Assembly (NCBI GenBank): GCA_902522385.1
Contig: CABYVK010000002.1
Location: forward strand, 37,621 to 101,620
DNA: 64,000 bases
From: an uncultured Pelagibacteraceae bacterium
GTDB lineage: Bacteria; Pseudomonadota; Alphaproteobacteria; Pelagibacterales; Pelagibacteraceae
Reading direction: 5' to 3'
The notes under the pieces were generated by a model. The model was not told where the DNA came from, ran no database searches, and was given only the letters and a program-made list of their open reading frames with translations. The translations under genes and the position numbers were made by a program. Below, in pieces: positions 28,466-35,850 of the stretch (the stretch's first letter is position 1; every line of letters starts with the position of its first letter).

Positions 28466-29656
28466 TTATTGATAAATATAGTCTCTTGTAACAGGTGTAG
28501 AAGAATAATTCTTTGTTAATTGAAATTGGTATACAACTTGATCACCCCATTTAAATGCCATCTCACAACCAGCAAGATAAAATTCCCACATCCTAAAAAA
28601 TCTTTCATCGAACATTTCAATTATTTTGTCTTTATTTCGAATACAATTTTCTTTCCAATGTCTTAGTGTGTGCGAGTAATGAAGCCTTAAAACCTCAATA
28701 TCTGCAACAATTAAGCCTGCTTTTTCAATCGGTGTTGTTACTTCACTTAAACTAGGAGTATAACCTCCTGGAAAAATATACTTAGTGATCCATGGATGTG
28801 GATCTCTTGGCGGATTAACTGATCCTATAGTATGAATTAATGATACCCCATCATCTTTTAAAAGTTTTTCAACTTGTAAAAAAAATTTTTTATAAAATTT
28901 TCTTCCTACATGCTCAAACATCCCAACACTGACTATTCTATCAAATTTTTCATTGAGCTCTCTATAATCCATTAACTTAAAGTTTAATTGATTTTCTAAA
29001 TTAAGTTCTTTTGCTCTTTTCTTACAGTAATTAAATTGATTTTCTGAAAGTGTAATACCTGTTACTTCACAGTTTGCACTTTTTGCAATGTCTATTGCTA
29101 AAGAGCCCCAGCCACATCCAATATCTAAAACTTTTTGATTTGGTTTTATATTAAGTTTTTTTATTATATGTTGAATTTTATTATTTTGAGCAGTTTCCAA
29201 TGTATCTGTTTCATTTTTAAAATATGCACATGAATATTGTCTTTTAGGATCCAAAAATAAATCATAAAGATCGTCTGAAATATCATAATGATGCGAGACA
29301 TTCATCTTAGATTTTTTTATAAAATTAAAATTGGTTAAATATCTATAAGAACCTCTTAATCTATTTATCAAATAACTAAAAAAATTTAAGTCTCCTCTTC
29401 CAAAATTCATCAAAGAAAGATTCAAAAAATCAGTTAGCGTTCCATTTTCAATAGTTATTTCACCATCTGTATATGCTTCACCAAAATATAAATCGGGATG
29501 AAACAGTAACTTATAATGAAGATTTTTATTTAAAATTTTAACTTTTATTGGGATTTCACTTTTTGGATTTCCTATGATGTAACTTTTTGAATTAGCGTCA
29601 ACTAATATAAATCCATCTTTTTTAAAAACATTATTTAAAAATCTAGCTAATTGCAT
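28466..29656 (-). CDS. cfa: Cyclopropane-fatty-acyl-phospholipid synthase family methyltransferase
   Basis: This 396-residue SAM-dependent enzyme has a roughly 110-residue N-terminal lipid-binding domain and a catalytic Rossmann domain with VLDIGCGWGSLAIDIA near residue 177 (SAM motif I). It also has VSVGMFEHVG near residue 244 and a C-terminal GGYTPSLSEV block. CFA synthases convert unsaturated acyl chains in membrane phospholipids to cyclopropane rings; relatives transfer other one-carbon groups. The start directly abuts the stop of the dapA-like gene (no spacer), and the lysine-rich gene follows. The family is clear; the exact lipid product is inferred. Confidence 0.9.
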   Translation of the reverse strand: MQLARFLNNVFKKDGFILVDANSKSYIIGNPKSEIPIKVKILNKNLHYKLLFHPDLYFGEAYTDGEITIENGTLTDFLNLSLMNFGRGDLNFFSYLINRLRGSYRYLTNFNFIKKSKMNVSHHYDISDDLYDLFLDPKRQYSCAYFKNETDTLETAQNNKIQHIIKKLNIKPNQKVLDIGCGWGSLAIDIAKSANCEVTGITLSENQFNYCKKRAKELNLENQLNFKLMDYRELNEKFDRIVSVGMFEHVGRKFYKKFFLQVEKLLKDDGVSLIHTIGSVNPPRDPHPWITKYIFPGGYTPSLSEVTTPIEKAGLIVADIEVLRLHYSHTLRHWKENCIRNKDKIIEMFDERFFRMWEFYLAGCEMAFKWGDQVVYQFQLTKNYSSTPVTRDYIYQ

Positions 29657-30541
29657 CTAAGCCGCCTTAGTATTTTTTAGTGAAAAATTTAATTTTTCTA
29701 AATTATTAATTAAATTCGACTCATCTTTAGTATTTAAAATGCTAAGTGGTGGTAAAAGATTTTTATAATATATTTCTTTTTTACTAAAGTAAGTATGTAA
29801 ACCTGAAATTAAATTATATTTTTCAAATTCAGCTCTTACATCACAAAGATTTTGGTTTACTGTCTGGTCGTATCCATCATTAAAATCATCGTATACTTTT
29901 CTTGCCAGTGAAGAAGTGGCATTGCATGTAGCTGTGATAATTCCTGAACAACCTAATTGAAGTCCTTTAAATAATTTAGATTCTGATCCGGGTAAAACTG
30001 AAAAATTATCAATTTTTAATTTTTCAAAAAGATTGTAAGAACTATCTTTAACTCCAATAATATTTTTTGGATATTTTTTTACTAACCCTTCAATACATTC
30101 TACGCTGAACTTATAACCACAAAGTTTTTCAAAATTATATAGTACTATTTCACAATCAGAAATTACCTCTACTATTTTGCTATAAAATTCTATTACTTCT
30201 TTATCTCCATATTTATAGTAAGCAGGCGGCATAATTAAGAATCTATTAAAACCTAAAGACTTAGAAACTCTCATCAAATTAATTGTTTCACCTAAAGAAT
30301 TTAAACCAGTGCCAATAATATACTTTTCTTTGTGCTTGCTTAAAGTTAGATGATTTAACAAATTTATTTTTTCAGAGACAGGTATAAGTTGAGCTTGTCC
30401 TGTGCTTCCAAATATAGCTGCTCCATGACACCCATTATCGATAACCATTTCTGCATGCGAAATGGTTTTTTTAATATCGAGCGTCAAATCATCATTTAAG
30501 ATTGACATTGAGGCCGCATAAATGCCTTTAATTTTACTCAT
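29657..30541 (-). CDS. Dihydrodipicolinate synthase/N-acetylneuraminate lyase family aldolase
   Basis: This 294-residue TIM-barrel aldolase has the GSTGQ motif near residue 45 (where DapA has GTTGE), LYNFEK near residue 134 and the Schiff-base lysine in IGVKDSS near residue 163. It therefore belongs to the DapA/NanA superfamily that condenses or cleaves 2-keto acids. The GSTGQ variant and the altered neighbourhood make it unlikely to be the housekeeping DapA of lysine synthesis. It heads a minus-strand run into cfa, the lysine-rich gene and a small membrane protein. The substrate is unknown. Confidence 0.85.
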   Translation of the reverse strand: MSKIKGIYAASMSILNDDLTLDIKKTISHAEMVIDNGCHGAAIFGSTGQAQLIPVSEKINLLNHLTLSKHKEKYIIGTGLNSLGETINLMRVSKSLGFNRFLIMPPAYYKYGDKEVIEFYSKIVEVISDCEIVLYNFEKLCGYKFSVECIEGLVKKYPKNIIGVKDSSYNLFEKLKIDNFSVLPGSESKLFKGLQLGCSGIITATCNATSSLARKVYDDFNDGYDQTVNQNLCDVRAEFEKYNLISGLHTYFSKKEIYYKNLLPPLSILNTKDESNLINNLEKLNFSLKNTKAA

Positions 30542-30590
30542 AATAAAAATTTATATAAAAATATTAATTAGTAAAGTTTATAAATAAAAA

Positions 30591-31553
30591 ATGAAAATAT
30601 TGGCTATTCAAAACAGAATGGGGATTGGTGACACAGTAATTTTCCTTCCTTATATTAAGGCAGTTTCTAAAAAATTTAATTCTCCAATAAGTTTACTGGT
30701 TAAAGAAAATTCAAAAGCTAACCAATTTTTGGATCAAACAGATTATATTGATGAAATTATTCATTTAAGAAGAAGTAATAAACAAAAAGATAGACACGAT
30801 GGAATAGATGGATTTTTTAAATTAATTTCAGATATTAGAAAATATAATTTTGAAAAAGTTTTTATTTTTAATTCATCTTTTAGATATAATCTTATTTCAA
30901 GATTAGCTGGTATAAATGAAATCTATCAATATCCATTGTTTAAGAAACATAAACAACATATTACAAAACCAGCAAAAAAATTAATAAAAAAATATTTGAA
31001 CATAGAAGTTAATGAAAATCCAGAAATTCAAATTGATAACAGCTTAGTTGAAAAATCATTTTTAAAGTTTAATTTTAATAAAAATGAAATTAATATATTA
31101 CTAGGAATTGGAGGGTCGGGACCAACAAAAAGAATTCCCTCAAAAACTTTTCTTAAAGTTATGGAAAAAATAACTGATAATAAGAAATGTAAATTTTTTC
31201 TAGCAACTGGTAAAAGCCAAGAGGAACAAATAATTTTAAATGATATTTATAATTCAAAATTTAAAGATAAATGTTTTGCTTTAGATAATTTTAATATTAA
31301 TGAAACTTTACCGATAATTAAAAATTGCAATATTTCAATTTGCAATGATTCAAGTTTTGCTCATTTATCTTCTGCTTTGGGAATTAAAACAATTACTCTA
31401 ATGGCAGATACACCATTAATTTATGGATCTTATAGTTCAATAATGTATCCAATTATACCTGATGGTGAAACTACTGTTACACACAATACATTTGGTAAAG
31501 ACAAAATTAATGCCGAAAAAATTTATGAAAAATTTATTTCAATTGTAAGTTAA
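30591..31553 (+). CDS. Glycosyltransferase family 9 (heptosyltransferase-like)
   Basis: This 320-residue protein resembles ADP-heptose:LPS heptosyltransferases of family GT9. It opens with MKILAIQNRMGIGDTVIFLP, the GT9 N-terminal phosphate-loop-like segment. It has a GIGGSGPTKRIP motif near residue 178 and a donor-binding CNDSSFAHLSSALGIKTI block near residue 251. Such enzymes add sugars to the LPS inner core on the cytoplasmic face. It is isolated from the lipid A operon at 3940-8699, and its stop interlocks with the DnaJ-like gene. The donor sugar cannot be told. Confidence 0.88.
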   Translation: MKILAIQNRMGIGDTVIFLPYIKAVSKKFNSPISLLVKENSKANQFLDQTDYIDEIIHLRRSNKQKDRHDGIDGFFKLISDIRKYNFEKVFIFNSSFRYNLISRLAGINEIYQYPLFKKHKQHITKPAKKLIKKYLNIEVNENPEIQIDNSLVEKSFLKFNFNKNEINILLGIGGSGPTKRIPSKTFLKVMEKITDNKKCKFFLATGKSQEEQIILNDIYNSKFKDKCFALDNFNINETLPIIKNCNISICNDSSFAHLSSALGIKTITLMADTPLIYGSYSSIMYPIIPDGETTVTHNTFGKDKINAEKIYEKFISIVS

Positions 31554-32053
31554 GAAATATCTTTAAGTACAATTTCTTTAGCCTCATTTACAATTGCTGA
31601 TAGTCTAGAAGTTTCTGGAGATATATCAGGATGTATTTTTTTCTGTATTTTTTGATAAGCCCGATTAACTATTTCCTTGGTTGGTTTTTTATTAATATCT
31701 AAATTTAAAATCTTATATGCTTCAGATATTGATAATGTTGAAGAATTATTGCTTTGATTTTGATTAAAAGAAAATCTTCCGGAATTTCTTAATGTTTGAA
31801 TTAGTCGATAAAGTGAAAGCAATTGAATTAGAGACAATCCCTTAAGCTTAACTAAAGCAAGACTAGCAAGTGTTAAAGGTAATGTTAGCAAAAGTTTTCC
31901 ACCTACTGCAAATAAAACTGCTAGAATTGCTAAAATCAAAATTATTATTATTCTTAAACTTTTTGATATTTTTTTTGGAGATACATTTGACCACCATTTC
32001 AATAAAAAATAAAAAATTATTAAAATAATTAGTGTATAAATTATAATATTCAT
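31550..32053 (-). CDS. Membrane-anchored DnaJ-like protein
   Basis: This 167-residue protein has a hydrophobic helix at about residues 3-20, a long hydrophobic region at about residues 34-70, a Gln/Asn/Ser linker, and a C-terminal J-like domain. The J domain begins ISEAYKILNLD near residue 108 and contains the essential HPD tripeptide in KKIHPDIS near residue 144. The arrangement of N-terminal membrane anchor and C-terminal J domain recalls the alphaproteobacterial relatives of mitochondrial Tim14/Pam18 and other DjlA-like tethered co-chaperones. It would recruit DnaK to the inner membrane. Its start codon is only 16 bases from that of the divergent S9 peptidase gene. Confidence 0.82.
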   Translation of the reverse strand: MNIIIYTLIILIIFYFLLKWWSNVSPKKISKSLRIIIILILAILAVLFAVGGKLLLTLPLTLASLALVKLKGLSLIQLLSLYRLIQTLRNSGRFSFNQNQSNNSSTLSISEAYKILNLDINKKPTKEIVNRAYQKIQKKIHPDISPETSRLSAIVNEAKEIVLKDIS

Positions 32054-32069
32054 ATATTTCCTTATAAAA

Positions 32070-34145
32070 ATGAAAGTACCACAACTAAAAAAAAAACTAG
32101 AGATAAAATCTTGTCACAATATAAAGTGGGAAGATAACTATAGCTGGATACACCAGAAAAATATTCTGGAAGTGCTAAAAGATAAATCAAAATTAGATCC
32201 TGAAGTTAAAAAATATTTAGAGGAAGAAAACACTTACACAGACCATCATTTAAAAGATACAAAAGATATACAAAAAAAATTATTTGATGAAATTAAAGGA
32301 AGAATTAAATTAGATGATGAATCTTTGCACTATAAAGATCATACATACGAATACTGGACAAGAACTACGACCGAAGGAAATTATTCAATTAAACTTAGAA
32401 AAAAAATTGGGTCCAAAGATATAGAAGAAATATGGAACGGAGATAAAGAAAAACAAATACTTAAAACTGAGTATTTTGGAGTTGGAGATTTAGAAGTAAG
32501 TAATAATGATAAATATCTAGGATACTCTTTAGATCTTAAGGGTTCTGAATATTATACAATTTATTTAAGAGATATAAAAACCAACAAAATTATTTCAAAA
32601 GAAATTACAGAAACATCCGGTGGAATAACATTTAGTTTAGATGATAAATATATTTTTTATTCTAAACTTGATGAAAATCATAGAGCAAGAACAATTTATA
32701 GGCACAAAATAGGAGATTTTGATGGAAAAGATGAATTAATATTTGAGGAGAAAAGTGAGGCTTTTACAGTAGGAATTGGAAAAAGCTCAGATGAAAAATA
32801 TTATTTTATTAATACTTCAGACCACAACACTTCGGAACAATATTATTTTAAATCAGATGAGCTAAACCCATTTCCAAAATGTATTATAAAAAGAGAAAGA
32901 GGTGTTCTATATTCCGTTAATTCATGGGATGGTAAATTTTATAATCATACAAATAAAAATGCTGAAGACTTTAAAATTGATATTTGTGAAAATTTAGAAA
33001 ATCAAAATTGGAAAACATATATCCCAGCAAAAGATGAAATTTTAATTGGGGGATTAACATTTCTTAAAAATTGGATTATTCGTGGAGAAACATCGAATGC
33101 ACTAGATAAATTATTTGTTAAAAATATTTCTACAAATAAAGAGGAAGAATTAATTTTTTCTGATGAGTCTGTTTATGTTCCGGGAGTAAGCTTAACTCAA
33201 AAAGATAGAAATACCGATGAAGTCTATTTAGAATACTCTTCGCCTAAAACTCCTTCTAGAGTATTTAAATACAATTTATCAAATAAATCAAAAGAACTTG
33301 TAAAAGAGCAAGAAATTCCTTCTGGACATAATAGAGATGACTATATCGTTGAAAGAGTTGAATTTAAATCTCATGATGGGAGAATGGTTCCATTAACAAT
33401 TACTAGACACAAAAAAACAAAAATTGATGGGTCTGCAAATGTTCTGTTGTATGGTTATGGATCTTATGGAAATTCTATATCTCCAAGTTTTTCATCTACA
33501 AGGTTAAGTCTTATCAATAGAGATGTAATTTGGGCCACAGCTCACATTAGAGGTGGCATGGAAAAAGGTATGAAATGGTGGAAAGAGGGAAAGTTAACCA
33601 ACAAAAAAAATACTTTTGAGGATTATATTTATGCAGCCAAATATTTGATCGAAAAAAATTATACCTCTAAAGGAAATATTATTGGCATGGGTGGATCGGC
33701 TGGAGGATTATTAATGGGAGCTATAGTAAATCAATCTCCAGAATTATTTTTAGGAATTATTATGGCTGTTCCTTTTGTAGATTCTTTAACAACAAATCTT
33801 GATCATTCTTTACCATTAACTGTGGGAGAATTTGACGAATTTGGAAATGCGAAAGAGAATAAAGAACACTTTGATTATATTTTTTCATATGCACCCTACA
33901 ACAATATTAAAAAAATGGATTATCCACATATTTTTATTACAACAAGTTTAAGCGATAATAGAGTTTTGTTTGATGAACCTGCAAAGTTCACAGCAAAACT
34001 TAGAGACTATAAAACAGATAATAATTTACTTCTTTTAAAAACTGAAATGAATGCTGGTCATGGTGGAAAATCTGGAAGAGATGGAGCAATAGAAGAAATT
34101 GCTATTGACTATGCATTTGCATTAAAAATTTCTAATAAAATTTAG
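32070..34145 (+). CDS. S9 family peptidase (oligopeptidase B / prolyl oligopeptidase type)
   Basis: This 691-residue serine peptidase has an N-terminal beta-propeller (about residues 70-400) that gates access to a C-terminal alpha/beta-hydrolase domain. The nucleophile is in GMGGSAGGLLMG near residue 546, preceded by YGYGSYG near residue 465 and AHIRGGMEKG near residue 490. The catalytic His lies in NAGHGGKSGR near residue 665. Oligopeptidase B cuts after basic residues in short peptides; prolyl specificity cannot be excluded. No signal peptide is seen, so it should be cytoplasmic. It probably has its own promoter inside the divergent DnaJ-like gene. Confidence 0.92.
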   Translation: MKVPQLKKKLEIKSCHNIKWEDNYSWIHQKNILEVLKDKSKLDPEVKKYLEEENTYTDHHLKDTKDIQKKLFDEIKGRIKLDDESLHYKDHTYEYWTRTTTEGNYSIKLRKKIGSKDIEEIWNGDKEKQILKTEYFGVGDLEVSNNDKYLGYSLDLKGSEYYTIYLRDIKTNKIISKEITETSGGITFSLDDKYIFYSKLDENHRARTIYRHKIGDFDGKDELIFEEKSEAFTVGIGKSSDEKYYFINTSDHNTSEQYYFKSDELNPFPKCIIKRERGVLYSVNSWDGKFYNHTNKNAEDFKIDICENLENQNWKTYIPAKDEILIGGLTFLKNWIIRGETSNALDKLFVKNISTNKEEELIFSDESVYVPGVSLTQKDRNTDEVYLEYSSPKTPSRVFKYNLSNKSKELVKEQEIPSGHNRDDYIVERVEFKSHDGRMVPLTITRHKKTKIDGSANVLLYGYGSYGNSISPSFSSTRLSLINRDVIWATAHIRGGMEKGMKWWKEGKLTNKKNTFEDYIYAAKYLIEKNYTSKGNIIGMGGSAGGLLMGAIVNQSPELFLGIIMAVPFVDSLTTNLDHSLPLTVGEFDEFGNAKENKEHFDYIFSYAPYNNIKKMDYPHIFITTSLSDNRVLFDEPAKFTAKLRDYKTDNNLLLLKTEMNAGHGGKSGRDGAIEEIAIDYAFALKISNKI

Positions 34146-34157
34146 TACATATTCAGT

Positions 34158-34185
34158 ATTGAAAAAAACAAATTAATTCCTATAT
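34158..34185 (+). promoter_or_regulatory. Heat-shock (RpoH-type) promoter for hsp20
   Basis: ATTGAAA at 34158-34164 and CCTATAT at 34179-34185 match the sigma-32 pattern, with the -10 block matching CYTATNT exactly. The spacing from TTGAAA to CCTATAT is 14 bases, identical to the groESL promoter at 17230-17257. Initiation about 6-8 bases further would put the transcript start near 34191-34193, exactly where the leader hairpins begin. Confidence 0.65.
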
Positions 34186-34190
34186 CAATC

Positions 34191-34241
34191 TTGTAAGTCG
34201 CCTAATGGGGCTTGCAAAAATAAACTTGCTTAACAAAGGAG
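34191..34241 (+). promoter_or_regulatory. Candidate ROSE-like RNA thermometer in the hsp20 leader
   Basis: Two hairpins fill the predicted leader. The first pairs TTGTAAG (34191-34197) with CTTGCAA (34211-34217), continues with TC..GG and CC..GG pairs around one bulged G, and closes on a TAAT loop. The second pairs CTTGCT (34225-34230) with AGGAG (34237-34241) across a TAACAA loop, leaving one G unpaired. That UUGCU-against-AGGA pairing over the ribosome-binding site is the hallmark of ROSE thermometers, which control alphaproteobacterial small heat-shock genes. The folding was done by hand. Confidence 0.55.
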
Positions 34242-34247
34242 GATATT

Positions 34248-34694
34248 ATGACAAGTAAGGATCTATCTATATTTAACTCACTTAGACCTTTTTCAATTGG
34301 TTTTGACGATATGTTTGACCAATTCGAAAATATGTTGGGGAATGGGAATTTGACAATGCAGTCAAATTATCCACCATACAACATACGAAAGACGGGCAAA
34401 GACAACTATGCAATTGAAGTAGCATTAGCTGGCTTTAGCAAAAAAGATGTTGAGGTTGAGTTTGAAGATAATTTATTAACAGTTAGAACTAAACAAGTTA
34501 ATAAGTCTGAGAATGGTGACGGTAATGGAGAAATAATTCATAAAGGTATTTCTCAAAGACAATTTGCAAGATCATTCACTATTGCTGATGATGTAAAAGT
34601 TAATGGTGCTGAACTAAAAGACGGTCTTTTAACAATATCTTGTGAAAGAATAATTCCAGAACATAAAAAAAAGAAGCTTATTGAAATTAAATAA
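34248..34694 (+). CDS. Small heat-shock protein, Hsp20/IbpA family
   Basis: This 148-residue alpha-crystallin-type holdase prevents aggregation of unfolded proteins. The N-terminal region includes FSIGFDDMFDQFENML, followed by an alpha-crystallin domain from YNIRKTGKDNYAIEVALAGF near residue 45 to the conserved GLLTISCER near residue 126. It ends in a charged tail with an IPE motif near residue 136. It starts at ATG 34248 after a strong AAAGGAGGA site. It is monocistronic between an RpoH-type promoter and a GC-rich hairpin, and its leader probably adds translational heat control. Confidence 0.95.
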   Translation: MTSKDLSIFNSLRPFSIGFDDMFDQFENMLGNGNLTMQSNYPPYNIRKTGKDNYAIEVALAGFSKKDVEVEFEDNLLTVRTKQVNKSENGDGNGEIIHKGISQRQFARSFTIADDVKVNGAELKDGLLTISCERIIPEHKKKKLIEIK

Positions 34695-34705
34695 GTCTTA
34701 AACCT

Positions 34706-34733
34706 TGCTTGTGGGGAGAGGTCCCCACAGGTA
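34706..34733 (+). other. GC-rich hairpin after hsp20 without a T-run
   Basis: TGTGGGGA (34710-34717) and TCCCCACA (34722-34729) form a perfect 8-pair stem with a four-base GAGG loop, and the stem can be extended outward by about four weaker pairs. It begins about 12 bases after the hsp20 stop. Unlike the two clear terminators in the window, no run of T follows, so it may protect the mRNA 3' end, act as a weak terminator or be part of a small RNA. Confidence 0.5.
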
Positions 34734-34824
34734 TGAGTAAATCTTAAAAACTGATTAATTTATACAAGTTCGTTTTGTATAATTAAAAAACCTATAATGA
34801 GCAGATTTTTTTCTAGCATCGAAT

Positions 34825-35130
34825 TTAAAAACACCCGTTTGATACAAAACCAACGACTATGTTTTCTGAATTAATCTCAAACCTTCGTTCACATGGAACT
34901 AGGTATTTCTTGCTATTATAAACTAGCTCAAAATTCCCTTTTGCGTTTTTAAAGTCTTCATCTGGCTTTCCAAGTTCCATCTGAAGTTCGCTACCTGATT
35001 TTCCAAGAAATTTGCTTAGTTTTTCATTTTCCTTTTCAACAATAGCATCTGTTTTATCTTTAACAGTTTGGCACCCTGAAAATAAAAACAATATAATTAC
35101 AAGACTAATTGCTGATTTTAAATTTGACAT
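34825..35130 (-). CDS. Small lipoprotein of unknown function
   Basis: This 101-residue protein has a signal peptide with a lipobox, LFSGCQTV, giving lipidation at Cys20. The mature part starts with a charged helix (KDKTDAIVEKENEKLSKFL), followed by GKSGSELQMELGKPDEDF and a beta-like C-terminal section with two more Cys (PCERRF and the final SNGCF) that could form a disulfide. The SxxxLxxxLGxPDxxF segment resembles the SmpA/OmlA-type fold of small outer-membrane lipoproteins, but I would not assign it firmly. It is divergent from the deaminase gene across 126 bases and marks the left flank of the purine locus. Confidence 0.75.
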   Translation of the reverse strand: MSNLKSAISLVIILFLFSGCQTVKDKTDAIVEKENEKLSKFLGKSGSELQMELGKPDEDFKNAKGNFELVYNSKKYLVPCERRFEINSENIVVGFVSNGCF

Positions 35131-35256
35131 AAGTTTAAATTAACATCTTTTGTTTCATAAATTATTAACTTTTAAGTTGTATAAATAATTTATTTCTTAT
35201 TACTTTTAAGTTTAATTATAGTAACAATTGTGTTCTTTATTTGATGGTTCAAGCAT

Positions 35257-35847
35257 ATGAATGAAAAAGCCCTAGAAAAAATACTAAATGTATTTTCAAA
35301 AGAAGTTTTACCTTTAACTGAACGAGGTGTTGCAAAAGGTAATAAAATATTTGGTGCCGCAATAATTAAAAAAAATGATTTAACGCTTGTAGTTGCTGAA
35401 ACAAACAATGAAATAGAAAATCCATTGTGGCATGGAGAAATGCATACTCTTAAAAAATTTTATGAACTAAGTGCAAATACAAGACCAAAAGAAAAAGACT
35501 GCATGTTCTTAAGTTCACATGAGCCCTGCAGTATGTGCTTGAGTGCAATCACATTTTCTGGATTTGATAATTTTTATTATTTGTTTCCGTATACTTCCAC
35601 AAATGATGAATTTAATATTCCACATGATTTAAATATACTCAAAGAAGTATTTAAAATTAATGATGGAGAATATAATAAAGAAAATTCCTATTGGAAAAGT
35701 CAAAATATAAATTTACTTATTGAAAATTTACCTACTTCAAAAAAAGAATTTATTTTAAATCAATTAGACGAAATTAAAAAAAAATATCAAGTTTTATCAA
35801 ATCAATATCAGGAAAATAAAGATGGAAATTCTATACCATTAAATTAA
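35257..35847 (+). CDS. Cytidine/nucleobase deaminase-like zinc enzyme
   Basis: This 196-residue deaminase-fold protein has the zinc and catalytic motif HGEMHTL near residue 68 (H-x-E) and the PCSMCLSA pair near residue 91, so the active site looks intact. It is longer than GuaD and TadA (about 150-160 residues) because of a C-terminal extension of about 50 residues with a helical NQLDEIKKKYQVLSNQYQ end. It sits 3 bases upstream of a BMP-type ABC transporter operon, so its substrate is probably what that system imports. Adenine, guanine or a related base are plausible, but unproven. Confidence 0.85.
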   Translation: MNEKALEKILNVFSKEVLPLTERGVAKGNKIFGAAIIKKNDLTLVVAETNNEIENPLWHGEMHTLKKFYELSANTRPKEKDCMFLSSHEPCSMCLSAITFSGFDNFYYLFPYTSTNDEFNIPHDLNILKEVFKINDGEYNKENSYWKSQNINLLIENLPTSKKEFILNQLDEIKKKYQVLSNQYQENKDGNSIPLN

Positions 35848-35850
35848 TTA

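Noticed and set aside
34740..34800. Second hairpin (TTATACAA/TTGTATAA, 34760-34782) as a terminator
   Set aside because: The stem is weak and AT-only with no convincing T-run on either strand; it may be chance in AT-rich DNA.
35131..35256. Near-repeat of TTA(A)CTTTTAAGTT upstream of the deaminase as operator sites
   Set aside because: The two copies (near 35167 and 35199) differ and are AT-only, so they are not distinguishable from background composition.
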